Assembly (NCBI GenBank): GCA_043228905.1
Contig: JBHGNT010000001.1
Span: forward strand, 8,184,001-8,248,000
DNA from: Azolla caroliniana
Lineage: Eukaryota > Polypodiophyta
Length of the DNA: 64,000 nt
Reading direction: 5' to 3'
Part shown: positions 10,723 through 24,404 of the stretch, in pieces
How positions within the stretch are numbered: the stretch's first letter is position 1
Layout of the letters: the number at the start of each line of letters is the position of its first letter
The notes under the pieces: generated by a model
Told to the model about the DNA's origin: nothing
The model's database searches: none
What the model saw: the letters and a program-made list of their open reading frames with translations, nothing else
Position numbers and translations under genes: made by a program

Positions 10723-13358
10723 ATTTTCACCATAATGGAAGCCTTACAATGTTTTGTAGGTGTGTTACGGTGATATAAAATGTTTTTTCAAGTTGGTGAG
10801 GCCTAGTAATGTTTACAAGTTGTCATTGAGATTGATTTTGGTGAGTAAAATAACATGAACTTGAGATTGTTTTTTGGTTGTATTTCATAATTTGTGTATA
10901 GTGTATATTGTGTTCAATTCATATTCCATGTGAGAAACTTAAGAGTAACATAACAACAATTGAGAAGAATTGAGACAACCAATTAGAAGAATAAAAAAAG
11001 CAATAAAAGAGGGTATAGAGATGCCCTTTGATATCACACGATTGTAGCCAACATTTAATGAGTGCCATAATGAGAATCAAAGGTGTATGCAAGTTTTCTT
11101 GTCCTTAGTGAACTCTTATGTATTTCACTTTTATTGTTTACTAATACTAGTTGATGAATCAAATCCAAGAAAGCATGGGTATTAGAGGGCAATCTATGGC
11201 TTATGGAGTACTTTGTGTATTCTTGTGCATCGTGTGTGTGTGTATACAAAGACAATTCGGACCCTTTAGCATTCTTCAATGCCATATAAAGATTTTCCTA
11301 GAGTGGCTTCAAACTTTAATTTGGTGTCTTGGACCATCTCAAGCATTTAGCCAATGTTGTTTAGAAAAATTTACACGACAACTATTGGTTTATGATTTGA
11401 AAAGAAATATGTGTATATGCAAGCAATTACATAGTTAAAGCTTTAATTCACTCATTCTTGCTGTATTTCACTAATAAGTGGATTGTTTCTTTTGTGAGTC
11501 TCATAGTAAAAGCTTTGGTTCACTCCATTCTTGTTGTCTTCACTAATAAGTGCATTGTTTCTTTTGTGAGTTTGCATCAAAGGCTTCTTACATAAACCTC
11601 AAAAGGTTTAAGTACCAAAGACAAGAATAAATGATTGATATTCCATGTCCAATTCATGGCTTTGATGTGTAGGCAATTTGAACTTGGGAAGTTCTTTACT
11701 ATGGCAATTTGACAAAAACACTCAAGAACAAGTAAAAACTCATGAGACTTCAACAAAGCTTCGTTTTTGCCTACCAACAATTTTTTACTCATTAAATTTT
11801 GTTTCTCTTATTCTCAATTTGTACTTCTCTTATATTTTTGTTCTCTTGTTTAATCTTCTTATGTTTATAATTAATCCTTTTTTAGCTACTTGAATTGCGA
11901 TTGGCCGCCTCTTAATTTTGAAATTGCGTTATTCAAAATTTCCACTCACTTTCAGTTAACTATATTTTAAATTGCTTTGATATGGCGCTTTATTTGTCTT
12001 TGCGTTATTCAATTCATTTAGTCAAATTTTCCTCTCACTTTCAGTTTAACTATATTTTAAATTGCTTTGATATGGCTCTTTATTTCAACAATTAATTGAT
12101 AGTTAATTATTTCCAATGTTATTCATCATTTCTTAATAGCTAATCTAATAATAAATTGTTTATTGATTATGGTTTGGCCCCGTGACTTTGTGGTAAGTTC
12201 TTAGGATTTAGATGACTTTTTTGATAAACTTCAATAATGTCCGTACCATGTAAATCATATACACCACACCGTCCATACATGGTAAGCAAGCTCAACTTCT
12301 CTTGCTTGATTTCTTTACATTGGCACTTTCAAAACATGTTCCTTGAGAATCAAAGTTAAGGCTCAACGGCTCTAACTAAGAGAATTAAAAATAGCATAAA
12401 AAATGAGCAACATGAAAAAACTATTGTCGATGACAAATCTCGAGATGCAACAAACTCATCAATTATGAATACATAAATTTTCCTATATGCAAGATTGGCG
12501 TCCTTTAGTGAGCAAAGTGGACCATGTTGCTTCTACTAAACCTTAAGTGCTTGGGTGTTTTGCACTACAAAGATGACACCTCTAAAAAATGTTGAAACAT
12601 TGATCTTTTGGGGAAATTGAAGGAACTCATAAAGGATCAATATGGGAAATTGTAAATCCTCTTTTTCCAAAAAGAGTTTCTACAATTTAAACAAAAAAAA
12701 ACATCACCTTTGGGATGGTTAAGAGAAATGCTTCATGGGGGTCCTCTTTTTTATCCAATCTTACAAATACTCTTTTAAACTTGAAGACTAAGATATTTAC
12801 CAAATGTTTAGTGGCTTATTCAAGGCTTGAGTGTCAATTGCTACTAACAAGGTCTAATGCAAGAGATGACAAATTTAGACAATGCAATTAGCTTTGCTCG
12901 AATATATGGTTGTGGAGATGATTCCAAATTCAAGAGAATTCCATCAAAATGAGTTTTTAGAGTTCCAATGCTATGTCTAAATTTGTCGAGTGTTTTTTTT
13001 TATAATATGACCAATCGAATGAAAAAACCATTGTTCCTTTGATGACAATTATTTTTGCGGATGGGTTTCTAATCTCTGGGTCTAAACTCGACCCGATAAT
13101 TCACAACTTCTGGTCCGCGAGGAAGTAAGTTAGTTCTCGAGTCGATGGGTCTTATCAAAACCCAATGAGATGCTTTCGTCGTGCAATCACATGTTTCACC
13201 AACTTTTAACACACCTAGTGTTGCCTAACTGATTAGGGGGTAGTTAATTACTTGGCTAATCCCACTAATACTTGGATAAGGTATCATCATCTCTTGAAAT
13301 ACTTTGGATCCAGGATCCTGAAGATGATTCTTCCATAGCCATTATTATTTCCTTCAAC
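10723..13358. other. Intergenic region between the solo LTR and MutS2
   Basis: No gene is supported. Two local duplications are visible: TAGT-AAAGCTTT--TTCACTC with a following TTTCTTTTGTGAGT at 11432 and 11504 (72-bp period), and GCGTTATTCAA ... CTATATTTTAAATTGCTTTG in two copies between 11922 and 12090. Open frames at 11151-11438 and 11577-11893 have no recognised domain. The last 100 bp is the probable MutS2 promoter or 5' UTR. Confidence 0.5.
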
Positions 13359-16300
13359 ATGAATGTTTTCATGAAAGTACCCACAACTGTATTGCTGCCT
13401 TCATCATCACAAGCATTCTCACCATCATGTGGTAGTTCTTCTTCTGCTTCAAAGTTAAGGTTTTGGAGGATCAATGGCTTTGTGGATTGTGTGCATTTTC
13501 GCAGAAAACTCACAACCCATCTCAGACTTCGTCCTCCCAGACCCTGTTTCCTTGTTTCTTTTTCTATTGGGATGGATATGGAGGAGAATTTGGATACTGA
13601 AACTCTAGAAGAAGAAGCAGATGAAGATAAAGACTTCTCTCAGAAAAAGAAGAAGAATGCATCTGATCTTACACTTGAGCTTCTTCAATGGCCTCGACTT
13701 TTGGAGATTCTCTCTTCTTTCTCTGGCACTTCATCTTCTAAAGAAATCATCCAAGTAAGTGATTTCCATATTCATACTTCAGTTTCTGACTATATGGAGA
13801 TGTAAAAGAAAGTAAACTTATTTTCCATACTGTAGGCTCTTTGCACGAAACTTAATAGTACCTATATTTTATTTTATTTTCAATCAAGTTATAACTGATT
13901 ATGATCAAAATGAACACATCAGGAAGCTCGAATGAATCATACCTAACCATTGGAGAGCAAACATGGAAGATTCCAATGTTTGAAACATTTCATTATAAAA
14001 GGTCATAATGTTGAAATATTCTGACATGATATGAATGGTTATAGGGGTTAAACAACACAGCATATTGGAAATCATATGGATTTTGGGTTTTTTTTATTAG
14101 GAAATTGTTTATTTCGGAATCAAATCTCTTTTCAATGTAGGATCGATGGTAACTATGGATGATAAATAACGATGATAAGAGTTCCAGATGTAATTCTACT
14201 TTCTATGAGCGTACACATAATCATACATTAATGGTGTTAATTAATCCCTATGTAAGTATATGTATGCAATGGGGTACAAATTTTACCTTCCATTTGGTGG
14301 TATGTTTGCATTTCAAGATATTAATTTGCTGTTTAATCAAGCCATAAAAGATTTTTGAACATTCAAAACTTGTATTGTATTTGCGAATTCAGAGATTTGG
14401 AGATTCGTAGAGATGATCATGTTGACTTTACATCAGTCTTTTTGAGTTTTACCCCATGGATTGCCCAGTTTTTTATTTTTCCTTTTCTGGCCACACCTCG
14501 ATGCTGAATTATATTCATGGCCTTTGTATTCTATGTTTATATACGTGTATTAAATAGAAATTATACATGGAGATAATAAATTATACTTTTTTTTTTGGTT
14601 TTTGAATTGAATAAAGAGAAAAACATTTGCTTTCTGATAAGATGATATTATGAATACCTGCGGCTCCTAGATCAGAATGTCTTTGGTGATGATTGGATTT
14701 TGATAGTTAAAATGATGATTCCATATTGCACAGAGTTCCACACTTCCTTCCACCCAGAGTGAAAGTGAGAATCTTCTCTTAGAGACAACTGCAGCTATAG
14801 ATCTTCTCGCATTTTTGGGAAGTAGCCTTGGCTTTGCAGGCGTTGAATCAAAGTTGGTGAGCACTAGCACAAATCCTTAAACAACTTATTCTCAATAATT
14901 GAGAGAAATAGTCTTGACTCGAAATGGTTTTATATGCGCGTTTTGTTCATGTAGGTAAATTCGTGTATTATTCGCTTGCAAAAGGGTTTTGTCATTAATG
15001 GAAAAGAAGCGGTAGCTATTCTCATGTTATTCCAGTTCACAGATACCGTACGGCGTGATATAAAGATGGGCATGGAGCAGAACTTGCTTTCAAACAATGC
15101 TCTGAATATCTTCTTAGAGACAGTAAAGAAAAGCTAACTCTATTTGAATTAGAGTTTTTACAATTATGCTTCGATTTGCTTAGCATTACTCAAAAATGCT
15201 TGTTGCTTTTTGCAGATATGTACCCTTGGCTCTCAGCCAGAAGTCACAAAATCTATCATGAAGACGGTGGATGAGGATGGAAATGTGAAGGACAGTGCGG
15301 TATGGTCTGAAAATGCTCTTCTACTAAATTATTTTAAAAATCATGATTAGGTTATTAAACTCGGCAAAGTATATATTAAATTACATAAGTTTTACAAAGT
15401 ATATGTGTAAAACAACAGCAAGTTTGTTAAATGGGACTGATTCATTGAATGTAGAGTTGACATTTTACCACAGAGTGCCGAATTACAGAGAGCTAGGGTT
15501 CAGTATCGATTGCTTCAAACCAAGGTGAGCATTTAAATTTGATAAGATTTTAAGGATTGGGTATATTTGAGTAGAATGTATTAATGCCTATTTGGTAAGT
15601 TTTTATGGTTTTAAGATTGGCTAGGTTTCAGGTTCAAGATCTACTGAGGAGCATTATTAAGGATCAAGAAGGCAGTGTAACCACACAGGTTTTTTTTGTG
15701 TGTTTTTGTTTTTGACCGATGATGCTTTTTCACTTGAAAAGATGAAAAATGAAAAATGAATTGTCATATTAAAGCAATTCCCTATTATAAATAAACTTTC
15801 TAGGAAGTGGATGGAAGGTATTGCATTGCTGTGTCTAGCGAGAATCAGAACACCTTTCCAGGTTTACTTCTTCAAAGGTTAGAATTATTTATTTATCCCT
15901 TCATTTCAAGAGAAATATATCCTATTCTGGGTGATGCCATCTCTAGGTTGCTGTTATTACTTTATTTTGACCATCATTTTGTTTTTGCTACATGAGCTTT
16001 GAGCAATGTAAACAATGTCTCAAAAAAGAGACAAAATAGATGTAACTAATGAATGAATAGTGGCCACTATACAGTAGAGTCAATCCACTTGGATCATAAA
16101 CAATGGAGTGACTAGCTCTCTCATTACAGGTTGCAGCTCTATACTTTAAACTAAGAATAAATAATTAGCAACAAATGGTTAGAGGTATCTGAAGATATCC
16201 ATGCAAGATTACGTGATAAACAGAAGAAATATGAGCATGCTTTAGTACTACGGAAAAAGGTAGATCTTTAAGGTCATGGAAGGAATATTTTCGTACTAAC

Positions 16301-19300
16301 ATGTTTTTTTATCTATAACAGTGGTGTTGGAGGATCTACAAGCTATATCGAGCCAGTTGCTCTTGTTTCAATGAATGACAAGCTTGCTGAAGCAAGAGCA
16401 TCTATTTTGAAGGCAGAATATGAAGCGTTGAAGATTCTTACAAAGAAGGTTTGGTGAAAATGCAACTTATGCAGTTGATATATAGAATTTTGTTTTATTA
16501 TGTTGTTATAGTTTCTTTGGACAGCTCAATTTAATAGTGGATCCACTACAGTTGTTGCCTCATGTGGAGAATATAGCTGTTGTTCTAGAAGCGGTGATCC
16601 AGCTTGACGTGGTATGATGGCGATGGTTGATGATGTTGCTATAATTTATATTCACAAATCAATGGATTCCGATCACTTGTGGTCTTTTCTTGTGCATACT
16701 GAAATCTTTTTTCTTCCAAGATATGATAAAAGTACTCATTCTAAAAATAAGTTATTGAGAAAGGAACTAGTCCTGTGTACAAAAAAGCAATTCGGATGAA
16801 CTTCTTGTACAATTGACTAGATCTCATCCAATGGAGAAAACTGAAAACGCACACAAAAGGGGCTGGCATAGAGCCACTTTGGTTGTCCATCTATCTATAT
16901 GTCCATTGGAGATATTAGGAGTTGAAAGTGCAAAAGAAAATGATGAGGTCTCGTGTTCTGAAGACGGTGTTCATTGTTGTCGCACCTGTAAAAGTGTGGG
17001 GAAAAATATCCCTGCACTTACTATTAATGAGGTAGATCTGACCTATAACCATCTTGCTTTTAGAGGTCCACATGTACCAAGCATGGATGGTCTATTACAA
17101 CTAGGAAAGTTAAAAATCTCAAACCAATTGAGTGGATACTTTCTGGGCAAAAAATAATTAGAACCTCACACTAGAGTTCCAATGTAGCTGTTGTCTAATG
17201 ATATCTCTGCCTCTGTTACAGGGTGGGTCAAAAAGGATTTTGTTGTTCATATCATCAAGTCTCAAGGTGGAAAAGCAGATGTTTGAATCTGGCATGTGTG
17301 ATGGTCTTGACTAGAATGATCTTTTTTTTCTCTTTCATTGTAGCATCCGAGTTAGGTTCTACCTAATAGGTAGAGTTACGGGGCTGAGAAATAATGGGGG
17401 ATTATAACATGGTATAACAAAAGAAGTTTATATTGAAATCTGAAATGAAAAACTAAGCTTATTTCTCGAAATTTCACCGTTTGGAACTTCCATCAATTTG
17501 GTTCTGGGTCAATTAGGCAAGCAAAGAGCATGCCTAATGTTGTTGGCGATGTTCCTTGTTAGGAGTTCTTGGAAATCTAGTACAATTATTTTCTAGCTTT
17601 CAAGATGCAGTGAAGAGGGTAGCAAGGAGAGAGGGCGGAGGTGAGATGTATATGAACATGGAAAAATGGAAAAATCCAAGGCCCTCATGGCACCTGGAGC
17701 TCTACTTTGCTTTTGTGTGTAAGTTGTAACCTCACGCAGGAGAAAATGTGGCACAATTTTGCATTCAACCGTACAATTAGCACCCATACATCATTATTAG
17801 AGCTCCTCTATTGTTTATATCATGTTTAAGGTAGTAAAAGACCACTCATACTGCTGCATAGAACAAGCAAGAAGTAGCAGGGCTTATTCAAAATTCAATG
17901 TATTTGTAGATCATAGCACGTGCAAAGTTCAGTTTGAGGTATCAAGGATCCAGGCCAAATTTCACTACTTCTCAAGGGTCATCAAATGGCAGTGAATCTC
18001 ATGAAGGATTGTTAATACATCTTAAACAGGTGCAACATCCTTTGCTTTTGCACCAATATCAAGAGCAAATGCATGCACTCAAGCTGAAAGCACACAGGAG
18101 AAAAAAGGTAAGTTACAGTGCAAAACATTTTCTACCATTCCCCAAGATTGAGTAATTATCATTGGTTGATAACTTCATTTGTAATGAGCTTCTTTGTATT
18201 TTCCTTTAAAGTTAGGCTACATGGCACATGTCTGGTGGACTAAATGTACAGTACCAATACGTTATTGTTTTGAAAAATAAAGAAATAAATATAGTCCCGC
18301 CATTTGAATATAGCCTTGATTAGAATATTTTCCTTTGGCTGCTTTATGCATTGGTATGAATCAATGTCAGGTTGGGCCTTGCTTCTAACGAGATTTATGT
18401 GGTGGCTGGCACTGTTGGAGTGAAGCAAGTATGCTCTTTATTGATTAGATAAACCCATCTAAGGTCAACAGCTTAGTAGTGATATAGGACATCCACATAC
18501 GTTCGCTTGGGCATCGCTACACTAGCCGTCTATATACTTACATGAACGTTTCACAACTGTTGATAAGAAGTCTGCATGCACCATTTTGTAGACTGCAGAA
18601 TTATCGTTTGGGGTTCAATGATTGATAATTGATAATTTACATAGTACCTCTGATAATTTATATTGAATTGTCTCTGTATGTCATGGAAACATTATCATTT
18701 TCCGTTTTGTATGTGTATAGACATTGGGTGTAACAGTAAATGGTAGATATGCCTTTCCATGTTTAACCAGAAGGTACTGCCTTCACACCTAAACAATGAA
18801 GTATTGTGCATTTGTAGCTTTAATTTTCAAGCACTCTTAGCCACATTAAAACGTTAGTGAACAACTATGATTACCTCCAATGCAACTGGAATCTCTGTTA
18901 TGCTGTTCACATGGAAGAACAAGTGTGTGGGCATGGAAAAAGCCAGTCCTTGGGAGCATGAACAGAACCTAATTTACAGAGTAGGAGAACACCTATAGGC
19001 TTAACAATAAAGGCATAGGGAATATACTTTCCTAATCTTACATTCACCTGTTCACAAGACCACCCTCTAGTCAAGGACGCACACAATTTAAGGCATGGAA
19101 ATAATGCTATAGCCTTCATCTCCACCTGCACTATTCATTGCTCTATTCCCTAATCATTTACTGCAGTCCTGGGGGCCATGTGTATATAAGACCACTCTTT
19201 TATAACACGGTGAGTTTCTTGCTGCCTGTTGCCTTTAATGTCAGTTCTTGCTGTTGGGGGGGAAGTTGTAAGCTAAGGAGTCTATTATGGAATGAGCATT

Positions 19301-22300
19301 GGTGCTTTGATATGCCTTGTCTTATGAGAAAGGGAGAGAGAGGGTGAGCATTCATGGAGGCATCCCACAAGAGGGATCTCCATTGTGTTGATGCTCTTGT
19401 GATCAAGAGGGATATTCAAGTTGGGACCATGGAGGCCAGCTTGTTTAACCTCAGTGGCCAACCAAACTTAGGCATTGAATAGCCCTCACTTTCAAGTGGC
19501 GAGACATTCTTGCTAAATCCAATGGACCCCAACCCTTTGGCATTCCCACCGGGTGGAACTCACCATGGAAAGTGGAGGGGAGAAGCATAGTAATGATGTA
19601 TGGAAAACAGTACAGTCACCCTCTCTCTCACCCTCTTGCCTTTTCGATCGCCCCCTCTTACACTCCAATCATCATGCTTTTAGGGACTTCCTAGCTTGCA
19701 ACCTTCCACTAGCAACAAGCACAATCATTGAGGAAATAATTAACTTACCCTTTCTTATAAAAGGGTAGTGGAGGTGGAGGCTCTAGCATTTTTCCATAAC
19801 CTTAAATAGTGAGTATCCTTGGGAATGAATAGATACATGTAAAGAAGATGAATGTATAATTTCCATGTCTTCAAGGATAGGCCTTAAGGGTGTCCACCCA
19901 CCCTTTACATTAGGTCAGTCTCAATGCCTAATATCAGTCTCAATGCACCTAAGGGTTGGTTTTCCCCGCTCTCACAATGCATGAGTTGGGCATGGGTTGT
20001 ATGATAAGTTAGTGTCTAATGACTGATTTTCCCTTGTCTAGAATATAGTCTATTGCTGATTTAGTCAGTCCACTAGAGTAGAGGGGGATTAGTTTTAGTA
20101 AGGATCTCATGTGTGACCCATAGAATAATGGGTTTGAGGAGTTGGAATTTGCCATATGGCATTCTTATTGTTGTTCTGAGGATTACAATACAAATTTTAT
20201 GCAGATTCCATAAAACCTTAGGAGATCCATTTGTAATGTTAACGATTTTTCTCATGGTGATATCAGCCTATCTTACGATATGCAGGAGGTTACGACAAGT
20301 TTGTCTCCACCAGTTCCAATTGACATTAGCATACCACAAGAGATAAGGGTTGTGACAATCACTGGTCCCAACACAGGAGGCAAGACTGCTGCAATGAAGA
20401 CACTAGGACTTGCTACTTTGATGGCAAAACTTGGTCAGAGTTCATTATTAAAATTTTAATATCAACCACATTTTCTTGGAGTTTGTAATGAATTGGATAT
20501 TAGTGCCAAGTTCCAATGTTATTAATTTACAATTGAAATTCGGATGTAGGCTTGTATGTACTTGCAAAAGATCCGGTATATCTTCCATGGTTTGATGCAG
20601 TTTTTGCTGATATAGGGGATGAACAGTCCCTCTTCCAGTCTTTATCTACATTCTCAGGTCATTTACGTCGAATCAATGTAAGAACTTGATAAAGTTTTTG
20701 AATTTAAACGAGTTGCTATTTCCCTTCTTTGCTTTTTACCTTCTATTATGCAGCAGCAATGACATTACGACTTGTTTATTTTCCTTTTTTTTATTGAAGC
20801 ATTTAGAGGATTGAGCCTAGAATGCTTATAAAATCGTGTGTCTGCTTGCAGCACATTAAGGAGTCTTGCACATCGAAGTCTCTAGTTCTGCTTGATGAGG
20901 TAAATACAGTGATAGAACTTCAAATCTTGATTATCAGCTATATTCAAATAACAAAACAACTTCTATAAAATTTACCCAAATTTGAAGCCCTTTTTGTGCT
21001 ATAACTATTTGTTCTACTAGGTGTCTAGGTGCACCACTTGGAAACCTTTTCATATTCACTATTTCGTTTTCCTTTTACATATTAGGGATGTACCCTAATG
21101 ATAACTGAGTTTTACTAGTCATGCGCTTGGGCTCAAACTAGATGCCACTGTGGAATGTAGGGGGTTGAACACATGATCTTTGGGTTTCCACCAGTCAACT
21201 TATCACTATTGTCTCTACTAGCTGCACCATTGTTTTCATTCCTGGTAACGTTTTATTCCTCACACTATCACATGTTATATAGGTTGGGACAGGGACAAAC
21301 CCTATCGAAGGAGCAGCTCTTGGAATGGCAATATTAGAGTCTTTTGCTGGAGATGGAGGAGGGAGTGCTCAATTAACGTTTGCCAGCACACATCATGCTG
21401 AATTGAAGACATTAAAGTACAGGTAGCAACAGATGTTCTTTTTTGTTTGTCCTCTTTTCTCTTGAGTCGTTGTTTCAAAGGAAACTATTGCCAATACAGG
21501 AAAGGGATATTGCTTTTGCAGGATGAGTATGCTTTGAAGGGATATTTCTACTTGAGAATGAGTGATCATGCTATGATGTCTTTGAGAGTATGCTTGTGAG
21601 AATGTTTTGTGCTAAGGTGTCATTGTTAGTATGCTTGTTAGATGATTTTGGCCCTTTCTTCTTTAGTTCAGAGGATGTATATATTACCAAGACTTTTTGC
21701 TGAATAGTTGTTCTGCAAGAGAAAATTGAAGAGAAAAGATTGAGTAGGCTGAATGAGTTTCTGTTTATGAATAGATTATGTCAGTATATGGAGTCAGAAT
21801 ACCAGAGGGAAAATATTTGATTCCATTATATTGTGGTTTGTGAAACCCAATTGTTTTTCATTAACCTAGGTGTATTATCCAAATGATGAACTCATGCATG
21901 GCTAGGTCCAAAGGATTTAAACCTTAGATGCATTGTTGAGCGTTGATGGGCAAAATTTTAGAAAGGGAAACATCTGAGGGTATACAGGGTATCTTTAAAA
22001 CAAACTAGTTCTTATTTCTGTGATCATTTTCTGAATATCTTCTCTTTTTTATTTTATTTTGTTAATGGAGTCGGAACTTCTTTACAGTGATCGTAGGTTT
22101 GAAAATGCTTCTGTAGAGTTTGATGAAGAAACACTGAAGCCAACCTATAGGCTTCTATGGGGTATTCCAGGTATATAAAATTCAGACGGGTTCTTTACCA
22201 GCTATATACCAAAATGCTTTAGAAATGATGGGTTCTTTGTAAAACTTGGGTGGTCTAAAGGGATGATGGTTTGGTGCATGATATGATTAGGAAGAGAGAG

Positions 22301-24404
22301 ATGGGCAGATAGAAAGATCTCAAAGCATAATGCTTATTTTGCAACATGCATGTGTTAATGGATTCATTCTCAACATGTACATTGTTGATGGTGATGTGCA
22401 TGTTCATGTTCATGTACATGCTCATGTACATGCTCATGGATTGTGCCAGTTCCCGTGTTCTATTTGTTTGTGTAGAGACTTTATTATGGTATGAACCATC
22501 CCATAGAAATGTTCTGATGATGAATCAATTAATTTTTTCTGTAAATTCTTCAGGTAGGTCTAATGCCTTGAATATCTCTCAGAGGCTTGGTGTTCCAAAA
22601 CAGATATTAGAAACTGCACACAAACAGATTGGAGTTGGTACAACAGAAATAAACCAGGTCAGTATATTGCGATTGAATAATTTTCTTAACTAGTATAATA
22701 TGTTTGTAATATTATGACACATTGTATTTCCTTTCAATAGTTTCTGGGTTATTCTGAATCCAATGTTAGAATTTTGACATTTCCAACTGTTTTGTGCATA
22801 AAATCCTGCAAATTTCACACTTTTGTTTTCCTACTTTACACATGTTGACAGAAATGCATATTTTGAAACAACTTAATTTTATGCCTTTTGTCTCTATGAT
22901 AGGTAATTATGGATCTGGAGAAATCTAAGCGTGAATTTGAGAATGATCTTTTTGAAGCGGAACAATACCTGAAGTAAGTCTTCTTTCTTGAGAAAGCATC
23001 TGATCATTGTTGGAGCTTTGTTGCGAGAAACTTGATTGCAGACTTAATAACATTATTGCTACACTTTTTGAGACCCAAATATAAGATTCGGGTTACAAAA
23101 TGGTTGCCCTTGTATAGCTTATATGTCTGCTGATATAGCTTTCTAAATATAGATTCCTATGATCATCCTATGAGTTACATCTGCATATTTCCTATCATCC
23201 TTCATCTGATCTTTCATGGAGATCTTTCCATATTATAACTGCCAAACCATATCTTATTTGCCTAATTCTACACTGAAATGCTCATGGATGATCTGTATTA
23301 ATCACTAGTGCTTGATAATAAGCATAATCGTGCGATAATTCTACACGAAAATACTCATTGATTATCTGTATTAATCAGTAGTGCTCAATAATAAGCATAA
23401 TCGTGCTATAATTCTACACAAGAATACTCATTGATTATCCGTATTAATCACTAGTACTTGATAATAAGCATAATCGCGCTATAATTCTACATGAAAATAC
23501 TCATTGATTATCCGTATTAATCACTAGTGCTTGATAATAAGCATAATCGTCACATGATTGTTGTTTCTTTTTCAGGAAGGCAAAAAAGTTGCATGGGAGC
23601 CTAGAGGAGGCTGCAGAACTTATGCAGGGTGAGGATGAGTCTTCACTGTTGGGTGCTTCGAGTTTGTTACAAGAGGTGGCACGCAAAGCTCGAGCTACGT
23701 TGACATCCATTCATCTCAAGAAATTACAAACAGTGGATAACACCATCCCTAGTATCCCTCCAGAAGGATCATCATCATCTAGATCCACAGGTAAAACCTA
23801 TACATATGTGTGTTCGTAGTTTATAATGATTTCAATTGGAAGAATGTCAAAGATTGTCCTAGTAGTTAGGACCTTGCCCTATAAACATTCCATTGGTTGG
23901 GAGTTCAACTCGCACCCTCGCCCTTGATGACTTTGAATTAGCAATTAAACTCCCTCAATTAAGAGGAAAACAATGTGCCTGCAAATAGAGTGGTTCACCA
24001 GTGTTCGAATTTATAAATATTGGAATTGCAATGTGTAGGTGGATCGACAATAGTACAAGTCCCTGCCAAAAAACAGCTCTCTGACACAATCCCGAGTTCG
24101 AACACCCCAAAAGGTATATTATCGTTGCTTTGCAATCACTCACAGATCCAGGATTTTCCAGATGTCCTCATTTGACAAAATGCGTGTTAATGTATTATAC
24201 ATACAATCTTTGCATGTTAATGTGTTTTATTCAGGTGAAACTGGAATGCCACAAGTGGGTGAGATGGTGCGTGTGCCAAAACTTAGGAAGGACGCAAAAG
24301 TCGTCCAAGTGTTGGCTGGGAAAAAGATAGTTGTAGTGCAATCAGGGTCTATTCAGCTAAGGTTGAGCTTCTCAGACATTGAGAGAGTTAATCGGAGACA
24401 ATAA
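13359..24404 (+). CDS. MutS2-family ATPase, probably organelle-targeted, without Smr domain
   Basis: Twenty exons (13359-13754, 14734-14856, 14955-15122, 15216-15299, 15474-15524, 15632-15688, 15804-15877, 16322-16448, 16525-16611, 17910-18107, 20286-20433, 20550-20677, 20852-20899, 21283-21422, 22088-22170, 22554-22657, 22903-22973, 23576-23790, 24039-24113, 24235-24404) keep frame throughout and give 848 residues. An in-frame upstream ATG at 13272 exists; I chose 13359 because a Ser-rich transit-like segment follows directly. MutS2 marks: core/lever region in exons 2-10, Walker A GPNTGGKT (482-489), Walker B LVLLDE (558-563), STHH (598-601), then the [17 protein letters not shown] segment ([13 protein letters not shown]), a charged coiled coil and a KOW-like beta region ending DIERVNRRQ. 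Bacterial MutS2 normally ends in an Smr nuclease domain; none follows here before the stop. MutS2 proteins bind branched DNA or stalled ribosomes; a role in organellar DNA maintenance is inferred. Introns 9 (1.3 kb) and 10 (2.2 kb) contain unrecognised inserts. Confidence 0.92.
21127..21260 (-). repeat. Short dispersed repeat (SINE-like) in MutS2 intron 13
   Basis: On the minus strand this reads GTGTTCAACCCCCTACATTCCACA, split here as GTGTTCAACCCCC then TACATTCCACA. The same string with few changes occurs on the plus strand near 47381 (GGGTTCAACCCCTACATTCC). GGTTCAACCCC resembles a tRNA-type B box, so a tRNA-derived SINE is possible. A poly(A) tail and target duplication were not found, and the length is approximate. 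Confidence 0.35.
23264..23555. repeat. Minisatellite, four copies of 73 bp, in MutS2 intron 17
   Basis: AATTCTACA starts units at 23264, 23337, 23410 and 23483, an exact 73-bp period. Each unit contains GATTATC-GTATTAATCA and AATAAGCATAATCG. The first copy is the most diverged. The array ends about 20 bp before the splice acceptor of exon 18, within the usual branch-point region. Confidence 0.92.

Noticed and set aside
16813-17157. 114-codon frame in MutS2 intron 9
   Set aside because: No known domain and no way to splice it into MutS2 without disrupting the conserved IIQLDV-IIARAKF junction; kept as intron sequence.
23264-23555. Regular repeat array that could suggest CRISPR
   Set aside because: Whole 73-bp units repeat without unique spacers, in a plant intron; it is a minisatellite.
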